From positions 57,106,577 to 57,170,576 of the forward strand of contig CM062289.1 of NCBI GenBank assembly GCA_031216915.1: DNA of 64,000 nucleotides, given 5' to 3'. The notes beneath the pieces are model-generated. The model saw only the letters and a program-made list of their open reading frames with translations. It had not been told where the DNA came from and made no database searches. Numbering within the stretch: the stretch's first letter is position 1; each line of letters starts with the position of its first letter. Shown here piece after piece: positions 54,383-64,000 of the stretch. This DNA comes from Pictodentalium vernedei (lineage: Eukaryota; Mollusca; Scaphopoda; Dentaliida; Dentaliidae). The translations under genes were made by a program, and so were the position numbers.

Positions 54383-57229
54383 ATGCCTAAGACTATTCCT
54401 TGTTCCTCTTGCTTGTAGGTGAAACATGTGGACGACTCTCATCCCACCTGTGTCACTTGCAACAATTGTACTCAGGCCCAATCGTGTGGTATTTGTGGGG
54501 TTTGGTCCTCTAAATTCTGGGCTTCTGGTGGTTCAGTCCAGAGCTAGAACCCCTCGTTCTCGGGGTAAGGGTAGCTGTGCCTTATCAGATATTTCTGTGA
54601 GTTCACGTAGTGACTCTGTCACACAGGATGCTGATCTGTCTTTTTCTGTGGCGAGTTCCTCTGCAACTGTTGACGGTGCTAGTGCGGTGATACCTGACGT
54701 GGAGACCGTGGTCTCTTTGTCTTCTGATGTCACTCTTGAGGTGTCTGTTTTCGTAGAGAGCTTCTCCGAGGTCAGCTCGGTGACCCTCTCCGATTTGCTT
54801 CCTACGTCGTCGACAGTTGCTGAGGAAACCGTTACTACAGATCCTATTCTGTATGATGGTGGCTCTTCCATCTCCTCTGGGGATGGTATACAGTCTCAGG
54901 GGACCAAGACTGTATCTGCTGGTGTGTCTTTGAGCTCTCAGCCTCCCCTAGCCTCGCGGCGAAGCTGTGCGGGTTTGCTGCCTGCTCTTGTCTCATCTGG
55001 CTAGGTTTGCTCCTAGTCAGTTGAGCCGTTCGGTCGCTTCGGCAGTGATTCCTCACCCTCGAGCGAATCGTTTATTGTTCCTCCTTCCCCTGTTAGTGTG
55101 CCGACTAGCAGGATGGGGTTGGGACATTGTCATCCAGGGCCTTCTGTTCGGCAGAGGTCAGTGACAGCCCTGGTAAGCTGTCACTCTCGGAACCTTCCTC
55201 TGGTGATTCCTCACTGTGTTCCGAGTCTGGATGTCGATCGATGCTTGCCATCGGTCTCAGAGGATGGGCAGTTGGGGCCTTCTGCCACGCAGAGGCCAAT
55301 GGCAGGATCCTGTCATTCTTGGGACAATCCTCCGGTGTCTTCTCACTGTGTCCCAGGTCCAGCTACTGATCGACGTACGCCGTCTGTCTCTTTAGAGGAT
55401 TTGCAGGCAAAGGTCAGTGATTGCCCCTGGGCGTCACAATCGGGACTAACCTCCGGTGTCTTCTCACCGTCTCCCTATTCTGTCTGCCGATCGACGTTCG
55501 TCGTCGGTTTCTTCGGAGGATTTGGGTTCTTCTACCAGAAGGGTGTATTGGGAGGACACTCTGTCGGGCGATGTTGCTGCGAAGGATTCTCAGGGTGACC
55601 TGCGCCAGGCCATTTTGGCACTCATCCGGTTGCTTTCTAGCAACCCTCAAGTTGGCCTCCCTGTGCCTCCTGAGGCACAACCTCCTTCGGTCGGTCGCCG
55701 AGATGTCTCTCCTGACCCCTTGGATACTGCACAGTATTCACAGGAGGTTTCTGCTGGTCAGCCCGAGTTGGGCTACGTCTCCTCTGCAACAGAGGATGGC
55801 GATTTTCTTGAAGGTGATGGGCCCCCTCGTCAGTCTTGGGGCAGGCTTTGGATTTTGTCTTTGGCTTATTGCTGGACATTCAACCTTCAGACCAGCCATC
55901 TGTGACTGTCCGGCCGTGGTCCTCTGTGGAGCTCCATAACCCCCTGTTGAGCCTTCTAGCTCTGGGGCTTTGCGTCCTTTGCAATCAGCTCAGGTTGTTG
56001 AGTCCTTCCAGGGCTTGGACGCCAAAATGCGTTCTAAGACCCTCAATGGCTCTTTCTTTTCTAGAGCTGATGCTTTTCTGCCTCCATCGCAGTTTTGTGT
56101 TTACAATTCTGTCTGTCCACCAGTCTTCGAAGGGATGACTACTGTGGATGAGGATTCTTCTTGCCTCGGGTTAACTAAGCCTAAGTCGGCAGTTCTCCCG
56201 ATGTCGGTAGTTGAATCTATGGTGGGCCTGTCCCGAGAGATGCTGGGTATGTTATCTCTCGCGGACCATGTCGTCGCTACCCTGGCAGAATATTTTCCAC
56301 CAGGGGAGTTTGATGATGCTCAGGTGCCTTTTCGCGTTTTGTCACAGGCTCTCATGAACTTGACACACGCTTCCGCCTGTAACACGGCTAATTTGGAGCT
56401 GGCACTCCGGGATGTGGTATTGGATTCTTCTCCATCCCTTCCTTCTGAGCAGCGTGCTGTTCTGAGGTCTGCCTCTTTGGTTGGACCTAGGGCTGTCATG
56501 ATTTTTTAATTTAGGAATCGATTAATCGTCGCAAATAATCGATCATAATCGATTAATCGTACTTAGATGACCCCCCTCTCCCTCTCTCTGACGTCGATAA
56601 AAAATGAAGTTCAAGTCAGTGGACCTACTTCCGGTAAATAACGGAGACGATCCTCTTTTAGGTACGTTCAAAGCTTTGATGTTCTGAACTTTTGAACCGC
56701 CAGTGTAATAATCAAGACCGGTCGGCAGTTGCGAACTTCGCAACTGCCGACCGGTCTTGATTATTACACTGACAGTTCAAAAGTTCAGAACTTCAAAGCT
56801 TTGATGAATGCACCTGACCGACAAATGGTTCCAACGGCTTCTTGGGGTTTAACTTCGATGTTCTTAACTCTTTACCTTTAGAAACAATAGTTTTTTCATA
56901 AAATTTTCTTTCAATTATTAAACGTCTAAAGCGGGATAAAATATACCGATTATTCGACAACGAAAAATATTAATCAATTTCGCTTTGACCGATCAACAAT
57001 CGACTAATCGATTAATCGTGACAGTCCTATTTGGACCTCAGTTGCTGCTGTGGGTGGTGGTCGTTCCAGGCCCGCCAAGTGTCCTGTTGCATCTGCCTCG
57101 TCGGCTATGCTTTCGGCTCCATCTGCTCCTTCTGCTCAGAAGAAGCACCGATGCGGCCAGGCTCACTGGCAGCCTCAGGCAGGAAAGTCTCAGGACTCTG
57201 TCGCTTTCCCTCGTCGAGGCCGCAAGTGA
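54383..57229 (+). pseudogene. DIRS gag-like ORF, broken
   Basis: A structural protein of the element. It begins MPKTIPCSSCL, then a TAG, then VKHVDDSHPTCVTCNNC and CGICGVW, the cysteine-pair N-terminus typical of DIRS gag proteins. A serine-rich middle follows in another frame (54540-55004), then about 40-residue repeats with SVSEDGQ/SVSLEDL (55098-55598). A conserved C-terminal half comes next (SFQGLDAKMRSKTLNGSFFS, AEYFPPGEFDDAQVPF, 55970-56487). After the hAT insert (56488-57029) the frame resumes SVAAVGGGRSRPAK and ends RRGRK-stop at 57229. At least three frameshifts. Confidence 0.75.
56488..57029. mobile_element. hAT MITE family A, copy 3
   Basis: Flanks GTTGGACC (56480-56487) and TTTGGACC (57030-57037), 7 of 8 matching. 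Termini TAGGGCTGTCATGATTTTTT and, inverted, TAGGACTGTCACGATTAATC. Internal GTTCTGAACTTTTGA arms as in copy 1. It inserted into the DIRS gag after that element arrived. Confidence 0.85.
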
Positions 57230-57239
57230 AGGTCCTCAC

Positions 57240-59031
57240 CTCGATTCACCTCCAGTCGGGGGAAGGCTGTCACTGTTTTATGACCGTTGGACAAAGATAA
57301 CGTTGGACACTTGGGTCCCCGACGTCATGCAATCCGGTCTGTGACTATCCTTCCATCGGCAATCCCAGTTTATCTCGGGTGCCCCTCCCGACTCGGGTCC
57401 CTTCTGATTCTCTACGTCGGGACCTTCTGGTGCAGGAGATTGACAATCTTCTCTCCAAAGGGGCGATCGAGGTTGTCAGGAACACCCTTTCACCGGGGTT
57501 TTACTCAAGACTTTTCTTGGTGCCGAAGAAAAACGGCCAATTTCGTCCTGTCATCGTTCTGAGTATCCTGAACGAGTACATCATAACTCCTCGTTTCAGT
57601 ATGGAGACTTTCCAGTTGGTTCAATTTTCAGTTCTTCAGGGCGACTTTGCTGCCAGTATCGACCTGAAGGATGCCTACTTCCATGTACTCATCTGGCGTC
57701 ACGGAAATACCTTCGGTTCTCGTTTCGGGATCGAGTCTATCAATTCCGAGCTCTCCCGTTCGGTTTGAACCTGATGTCACATGTGCTTGCTTTCCACCGT
57801 ACTCAGTCGGCTGTGACTTCGTCAGCCTACCTGGACGACATCCTCCAACGGCACCACGATGCTGCTGTTCTGAAGTCAGATGTCCGGCAGTTTCTTTGCC
57901 TACTAGCGTCGCAGGGTTTCAGAGTCAATTGCGAGAAGTCTGATCTCCTTCCTTCTCAGCATTTTCGTCATTTGGGCATGGATTTCGACACTCTTCACAA
58001 TGTGGTGTCGGTCCCCAATGCTCAGGCGACGATTCTTTCCGCCTTGTCTCAGAACCTGCTTCAATCTTCCTCGGTCTCGGCCAGGACTTTCCTTCGGATG
58101 CTGGGCCTTTGCGGTTCGGTGACAGATCTCATTCCGCTCAGTTGCTTGTTTGTCTGACCTCTCCAACACTTCCTGTTGGATAATTGACATCCGAATGTAG
58201 ATCCGCTGGACCTGGAACTTCCTATTCCTCGATCCCTGCTTTGTCACCTCCACCCTTGGGCCGATGTTCCTTGGCTGACACAGGGTGTTCCGTTAGATCT
58301 TCCTTTGGCCGATCTCATCCTTACTGCGGATGCCAGCGATTGGGGCTGTGGTGCGACGTTGGATCCTCTCGGTCTGTCCAGGGGACAGCGAGCAGGTGGG
58401 CCTTCATATCAATCAGAAGGAGCTCCTTGCTCTTCTGTTGAGTTTTTGGCTTTGGATCCCTCACCTGTCAGACCATATTGTCCTACTTCTTTCGGACAAT
58501 TCGACAGTGGTGGCCTACACACGGAATCAAGGAGGCACGCATTCGATTCCCATGTATCGGCTAGCTCGGGATCTTCTGTTGGCGTGGGATGTAAACGCTC
58601 GGGTGTCCATTCGACACATTCCCGGGCGTCTCAACGTCCTAGCAGACTTCCTGTCCCGATGCGACAGTGTCCTTCCAACCGAATGGATGCTACATCAATC
58701 GGTGTTTCAGGTGATTTGCGAGCGGAGGGGACATCCTCAGGTCGACCTTTTCTCCAATCCCTGGAATCACAAGGTAGAGACCTTTGTCTCTCCTTGTCCA
58801 GATCCTCTAGCATTTGCGGTAGACGCTCTGTCTCTGGACTGGACAGGTTGGATCGGCTATGCCTTCCCTCCTGCACCGATTCTTCCTCAAGTATTAGTGA
58901 AGATTCGTGCTTGCAGTTGCAGGATCATTCTGATCGCACCTCTGTCTCCACAGAGGGTGTGGATCAATCTGCTGCATCCTCTGTTGACAGATCGGCCGAT
59001 TCGTCTGCCTCTATGTCACGATCTTTCCTAG
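57240..59031 (+). pseudogene. DIRS reverse transcriptase / RNase H, broken
   Basis: In order: SLFYDRWTKITLDTWV (about 57270), then after a frameshift LSKGAIEVV, YSRLFLVPKKNGQFRPVI and GDFAASIDLKDAYFHV (RT palm, first Asp). A one-base shift near 57700 leads to RVYQFRALPFGLNLMSHV and YLDDIL (YxDD catalytic box, about 57830), then FRVNCEKSDLLPSQ. TGA stops lie at about 58155 and 58185. RNase H begins ADLILTADASDWGCGATLD (58305) and shifts frame near 58390 to HINQKELLALLLSFWL, LLLSDNSTVVAYTRNQGG and HIPGRLNVLADFLSR. It ends in a DIRS-type C-terminal domain (DLFSNPWNHKVETFVSPCPD). Overlaps the recombinase ORF, as usual in DIRS. Confidence 0.85.
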
Positions 59032-59069
59032 GGTCATCCCAGGAAGTATCACAACAACCTGGCGAGCCT

Positions 59070-60089
59070 GTCCCTTCATGTCTGTCTTTTATCAGGTCCT
59101 GTCTCCGACGTAGAGGTTTTTCGAAACGAACAGTGGAATGCATATCTGCATCGTGGCGACAATCCTCTGACATGACTTATGCTGCGAAGTGGAAGATTTT
59201 CTGCCGCTGGTGTGCAGATCACAATGTGGATTACTGTGATCCGTCAATCGCTTAAATTGCAGATTTTCTGGTTTATCTTTTTGACTCCAAGGGCCTCCAG
59301 CCTATTACAATTAAGGGCTATCGGTCTATGCTGTCTGATACTTTCTCTTATGTAGGAAAGCTGTGCATCGGTCGTAATCTTTTTCTCTCCAAACTCATTC
59401 GGCACTTTTCTTTGAAGAGGCCTTGAGTTTTGCGTCTTACACCCAAGTGGAACTTGGCATGGGTGTTGCACTGTTTGGAGGGGGCGCCATTCGAGCCTTT
59501 ATCTGAGACCGATATGCTTTTTCTCACCTATAAGACAGCTTTCCTTCTAGTGTTTGCTTCTGCTCGACGAGTCAGTGAGCTTCATGCGCTATCTGTTGAT
59601 TCTGCTTTCTTCAGAAATGATACTAACAGTGTCACCTTCACTACTGATTGCTCTTTTCTGGCTAAGAATCAACTTCCTGATTCAGTACCTCCTCCCATCT
59701 GCATTCGGGCTCTCCCCGCTCTCCATGGTCGGAGACCTCTTCTTTGTCCTGTTCGTGTGATCAAGACTTACATTAATCGCACTCAGTTCATTAGGAGGGG
59801 TCGGAAGAGATTCTTTCTGTCTCTCATTCCTAAGAGGCAGTCTATCTCTTCTCATTCTATTTCCAGGTGGATCTGTCTTGCAATCAAGCTGGCTTATTCC
59901 CGCTTGTCTGCTTCAGATCTTGTTTCGATCCGGTTTAATGCTCATGAGGTTCGTGCCATTTCAACATCCTGGGCATTCTCCAATTCTGTTTCGCTCTGGG
60001 ATGTTATGAATGCGGCTTACTGGAGGAATGTTTCTACCTTCTCCTCCTTTTATCTCTGCAGTAGCAATCTGAGGACCTTTTTTCTTTAG
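59070..60089 (+). pseudogene. DIRS tyrosine recombinase, broken
   Basis: Integrates the circular DNA copy by site-specific recombination. The N-terminal SAM-like region reads FIRSCLRRRGFSKRTVECIS and TYAAKWKIFCRWCADHN. A TAA (59253-59255) and, 170 bases later, a TGA (about 59424) interrupt one continuous frame that otherwise reads through ADFLVYLFDSKGLQPITIKG. The catalytic half contains FASARRVSELHALSVD (first Arg), HEVRAISTSWAF (the HxxR box) and FSSFYL (likely tyrosine). The key residues remain; only the two stops, plausibly CAA-to-TAA and CGA-to-TGA, disable it. Confidence 0.85.
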
Positions 60090-60292
60090 GCCCTCTCGTT
60101 GCGGCTCCGGCTGTTGTGCACCCTCGTTAAAATTGTTTTTATCGGGTTTGTGCTTCGCTCAGCCTTGTTCTTTTCAGGTGCCTTCTCTCTATCTTCATTA
60201 CAGGTTTCGCTATTGTTCTCTGCCATCCTTGCTTTCGTTCTGCTGCTCTTGTTGGTATTGGCTACGTGATTCACCTCCTCCTATTGTTTATT

Positions 60293-60385
60293 CAGCCAAT
60301 TGTAAACAATTGTGAGTGGGTTGAAAAGAAATTAAAATTTTTTTAGTAAATTTGGTTTCTTAACATACCTACCACAATTGTTTAC
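60293..60385 (+). repeat. DIRS internal complementary region
   Basis: 60293-60331 is the inverse of the left outer end (AATTGTGAG..GGTTGAAAAG). 60332-60385 is the inverse of the right outer end (TTTCTTAACATACCTACCAC). The fusion of the two ends is the template for rolling-circle-like completion in the DIRS-1 model. Confidence 0.85.
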
Positions 60386-60458
60386 TGGAGGCCCACCCTC
60401 CTTGGGGATATCGTTGATATCGATGCCTCCCCGCTAAATCAGAAACTTCTCGTTGGCA

Positions 60459-60731
60459 GAAATACGGAATTGACGTCACGGTTGTTGCGCATGCTCTCGG
60501 TAAATGCAAGAGGTGTGCAGAGAGAGTACCTGTAATTTCGAGCGCTGGTCGTGCTCGAACCTTTTTCGATCTTTTTCGTGCTTTTGCACTCTATTACTTT
60601 TCCAGCTTGTTTGGAAAAGTTCTTAAAAGCTTGAGTTAGTTCCGAAGTAGGGCTTGCACTTACGTGACAGCCAATTGTAAACAATTGTGGTAGGTATGTT
60701 AAGAAACAAAATTTACTAAAAAATTTTAATT
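60459..60731 (+). repeat. DIRS right inverted terminal repeat
   Basis: GGAATTGACGTCACGGTTGT (60466) to ACAATTGTGGTAGGTATG and ACTAAAAAATTTTAATT. Complementary to the left repeat. Its last about 135 bp are duplicated at 61107-61241. Confidence 0.85.
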
Positions 60732-62350
60732 TTTTTCTCGTGCAGAAATTATGCAAATTAGATGAACTTTGATTTATTCAGTGCTATTTGTACACAGTAA
60801 GTGCACATGTCAATACGGCTTGGGCTAGAGGCTGTATTCATACACCGATCTTCATAAAACTTCTTGGATACCTTTGTTATCACCTTGGGACGAGAACGAG
60901 TGTTTTTGGGTGTGGTCCAAAATTCAAGATGGCTGCCGGCGGCCATTTTATACCAAAATTATTTGCAATCAGTTTTTTGTACTGAACTTCTAAGACTACG
61001 TTTGTTATCATCATGGGATGGTAGCGGGCTTTTGGGCTCAGCCCAAACTTCAAAATGCCTGTCGGCAGTCATATTTACAAGAATTGTGTGTATTACATTT
61101 TTTGTACTTTTCCAGCTTGTTTGGAAAAGTTCTTAAAAGCTTGAGTTAGTTCCGAAGTAGGGCTTGCACTTACGTTACAGCCAATTGTAAACAATTGTGG
61201 TAGGTATGTTAAGAAACAAAATTTACTAAAAAATTTTAATTTTTTTCTTGTGCAGAAATTATGCAAATTAGATGAACTTTGATTTATTTAGTGCCACTTA
61301 TACACAGTAAGTGCACATGTCGATACGGCTCGGGCTAGAGGCTGTATTCATACACCGATCTTCATAAAACTTCTTGGGTACCTTTGTTATCACCTTGGGA
61401 CGAGAACGAGTGTTTTGGGGTGTGGTCCAAAATTCAAGATGGCTGCCGGCGGCCATTTTATACCAAAATTAGTTGCAATCAGTTTTTTGTACAGAACTTC
61501 TAAGACTACGTTTGTTATCATCATGGGATGGTAACAGGCTTTTGGGCTCAGCTCAAACTTCAAAATGCCTGTCGGCAGTCATATTTAAAAGAATTGTGTG
61601 TATTACATTTTTTGTACAGAACCTGGAAAGAAGATTTTTTATGTCAGTAATGTTTGCTATAAATTTAATGGGTGCCTTTGTTATCACTGTGGCATGAGAT
61701 CAAATATTTTGGGGTTCAGTCAGACCCACTCGGGGACTCAAAAAGGGAGATAATTAAAAATCTTTTCCAAAAATACCAGACAAAATAATGTTTCTTGAAA
61801 ATCAGCATCCCTAGGATGTGTATATTCAAATGTGTTGAAACCACATTCCTATGTTAATATTTGGTGTTCGGGGAGGGTAAACATTAGAAGCACAACCCGA
61901 TTTTCTATTTCCAATGAGAAAAATAAAACCACCTCACCCGTGGGAACCCTAGGAGCTAAAGATAAAAAATTCAAATACCTATATTTCAAGAAGGACTGGA
62001 CAAATATTTATTAATTAGTATGAATCAACCTTGCTTAGAAGGGTTTTGAATCAGACAGGCCAAAACAGTTGCTAACATTTGGCTTATGGTGCACCAAACA
62101 AGGATCCCCATTGTAACATTAACCCCATGGAGATTTCTTTTTTAGTTTAGCATCTAACTGTCACCCACCTTTACAATACTTTACCTGTACATTTGTTACA
62201 GGCTAGAGTCAGTATTTTTGTACAGATCTTTACAATACTTTACATGCACCCGTGTCATTGCTGTGTTACATACTATACATGTACATGTACTACACAAGTT
62301 GAGCTACAGTGTCATTGACACTCATTAAGAATTCCAGGCTAGGTCATTTG
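60732..62350 (+). repeat. Array with 333/175-bp units, third block
   Basis: Resumes the array at TTTCTCGTGCAGAAATTATG. Two near-identical 510-bp blocks (60597-61106 and 61107-61616), each starting with the DIRS right end, then the family tail (GGGGTTCAGTCAGACCCACT at about 61715; CTTTACAATACTTTACCTGT at 62170; GTGTCATTGACACT at 62310). Between the tail parts, 61750-62130 resembles 35740-35840. Confidence 0.8.
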
Positions 62351-62359
62351 CCTTTTGTT

Positions 62360-64000
62360 AGCTTAACTTGACAAAGTCAAGATAAGCTATTGCCATCACG
62401 TGTGCGGAAGTCTGTTAGTCTGTGAGTCTGTTCACATTTTCCTTTAGCACAGGCTTCACCCCGCAGTTCTTGTCTGATCGTCACAAAATTTCATATGCAG
62501 GTTTGGGGTCATGTCTCGATGAGAATGTCCCCTTTTGGTCACGATCAGTCAACCAGTATGGCTGCCAGAGTCCAAAACCTGAAAACCATTAGCACAGTGT
62601 ACAGGTCGTATTTATGAAGGGATTTCAGTGTAACTTGGTAGGATGCCTCTGTGTAATGCCTAGATGAGAATGTCCCCTTTTGGTCATGATCTGTCAACCG
62701 CGATGGCTGCCCAAGCTCGAAACCCAAACATTTTTAGCACAGTCTGCAGGTCATATTTAATATGGAGGGATTTCATTGTAACTGGTTAGGATGACTCCGG
62801 ATGATGTCTAGATGAGAACTTCCCCATTTGGTTGTGATCTGTCAACCATGACGACTGCCCAAGCCCAAAACCCCAAAACCTTTAGCACAGTCAAAAGGTC
62901 ATATTTATGGAGGGATTTCATTGTAACTTGGTAAGTTGACTTCATATAATGTCTAAATGAGAACGTCCCATTTTGGACGTGATTGGGCAACTGTGACGGC
63001 TACAGGAGCCCGAAGACCGAAAAACCTTTAGTACAGTCTACAGGTTATATTTATGAAGGGATTTTATTGTAACTTCGTAGGATGATGTCAAATAATGTCT
63101 AGATGAGAACGTCCCCTTTTGGTCGCGATCATTCAGCCTTGATGGCTGCCCGAGCCTAAAAACCTTTAGCATAGTCCATACAGTTAACACTAGAAGTCCT
63201 GTCATGAAATGCGCACAAATAGCACGTCGATATGAGCGTTAATCTATGCATTACAACCATAGTAAAGCTATAAAATTCTGTACATACATGTATGGTCTGT
63301 GCACAAGCAATGTTTCAGTCAATGGACCTCTGGGTAACCCGGACGTCCATTGGCAGAAACATTGCCTGTGTTTGATATGAGTAACCAGGAGAATCTGCCG
63401 TGTTCTGGATGCCATTCAATATGGCAATTGCGCGCAATTCCTACGCGTAATTAAGCCTAGATAAGCGCACAGTTCATGACAGGACTTCTACATGTAGTTT
63501 TAACTGTAGGTCGTATTTATGTAAGGATTTCATTGTAACTTGTTAGGTTGACTCCATGTAATGCCTAGATGATGACATCCCCTTTTGGTAGTGTTTGGTA
63601 AACTGTGAAGGCTACAGGTGCCCGAAGCCCGAAAACCTTGAGCACAGTCTACAGGTCATATTTATGAAGGGATTTCATTGTAACTTTGTAGGATCACTCC
63701 AGATGATGCCCAGATGAGAATTCCCCTTTTGGTTTCGATCATTCAACCATGATGGCTGCCCGAGCCCAAAGCCTGAAAACCTTTACCACAGTTTACAGGT
63801 CATATTTATGAAGAGATTTCATTGTAACTTGGTAGGTTGACTTCATATAATGTCTAGATGAGAACGTCCCCTTTTGGACACGATTGGGCAACTTTGATGG
63901 CTACAGGGAACCGAAGCCCGAAAACCTTTAGAACAGTCTACAGGTCATAATTATGAAGGGATTTCATTGTAGCTTGGTAGGGTGACTCCAAATAATGTCT
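62360..64000 (+). repeat. About 147-bp tandem array, hairpin head, runs off window
   Basis: The head TTAGCTTAACTTGACAAAGTCAAGATAAGC is followed by units with ATTTATGAAGGGATTTCATT, GTCTAGATGAGAACGTCCCC and ACCTTTAGCACAGTCTACAG. TAGATGAGAA-type anchors lie at about 62661, 62811, 62956 and 63101, and again after the MITE. Confidence 0.85.
63181..63506. mobile_element. TA-target foldback MITE, fam1, in the array
   Basis: CAGTTAACACTAGAAGTCC to GTAGTTTTAACTG, TA at 63179-63180 and 63507-63508. Comparison with other units of the array (AGTCTACAGGTC) shows insertion at the TA with exact target duplication. Confidence 0.87.

Larger units (their letters stand above)
53869..60731 (+). mobile_element. 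DIRS-like tyrosine-recombinase retrotransposon
   Basis: Inverted terminal repeats (53869-54123 and about 60459-60731), an internal complementary region (60293-60385), and gag, RT/RNase H and tyrosine recombinase remnants in DIRS order. No target duplication: the array sequence simply resumes in a T tract, as expected for recombinase-mediated integration. Coding regions are heavily frameshifted and a hAT interrupts gag, so it is dead. Confidence 0.88.

Noticed and set aside
54533..54871. 112-codon minus-strand frame in DIRS gag
   Set aside because: Antisense shadow of the serine-rich gag region.
58630..59030. Serine-rich frame overlapping RNase H as a separate gene
   Set aside because: Low-complexity shadow of the RT/RNase H frame; only its C-terminal part (from about 59070) is the recombinase.

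Overview
This is 64 kb of eukaryotic DNA that is almost entirely transposable-element and tandem-repeat sequence. The repeat repertoire suggests a marine invertebrate, perhaps a lophotrochozoan such as a mollusc or brachiopod: Helitrons with a tandem-repeat core, many hAT, piggyBac-like and TA-target MITEs, Tc1/mariner copies, a DIRS tyrosine-recombinase retrotransposon, a tRNA-derived SINE, and repeats beginning with an AGCTCAACTTGAC-type hairpin. This placement is an inference from repeat style, not a proven taxonomic call. There is no bacterial operon structure. The only host coding sequence I can support reasonably well is one exon on the minus strand (12074-12458). It encodes a type II-like membrane protein resembling the N-terminus of C6orf89/BRAP and ends in a perfect GTAAGT donor.

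Layout. 0.45-2.35 kb: two Helitrons abutting head to tail. 2.7-10.7 kb: a dense mosaic of MITEs nested in one another (piggyBac-like with TTAA targets; three TA-target foldback families here called fam1, fam2 and fam3; hAT; SINE). 12.0-12.5 kb: host exon. 14.6-16.2 kb: a repeat-encoded basic, coiled-coil-like ORF (copy A; further copies at 28.3-29.8 and 45.2-46.2 kb), interrupted by a hAT and a piggyBac-like MITE. 16.7-17.8 kb: a 45-bp satellite. 17.9-21.1 kb: a decayed non-LTR retrotransposon split by a TA-target MITE. 22.5-23.5 kb: a minisatellite. 26.5-28.1 kb: a Tc1/mariner element with a broken transposase. 30.5-35.3 kb: a second Tc1/mariner element, split by a 3.26-kb near-perfect palindrome (31015-34276) with 6-bp target duplications and AGTAGT termini, which I read as a Polinton-like foldback element. 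40.5-45.0 kb: four hAT elements nested in each other. 46.9-50.3, 51.4-53.9 and 60.7-64.0 kb: three related but distinct long minisatellite arrays. 53.9-60.7 kb: a decayed DIRS element with inverted terminal repeats, an internal complementary region, and gag, RT/RNase H and tyrosine recombinase remnants.

The main logic of the window is nesting. In several places, removing an insert plus one copy of its target duplication restores the interrupted reading frame or repeat. That gives direct evidence for element boundaries and relative ages. All transposon ORFs seen are broken by stops or frameshifts, so I see no autonomous element. Homopolymer G/C runs (for example near 23030, 25040, 26250, 36360, 40340 and 43320) are abundant and may carry assembly error.
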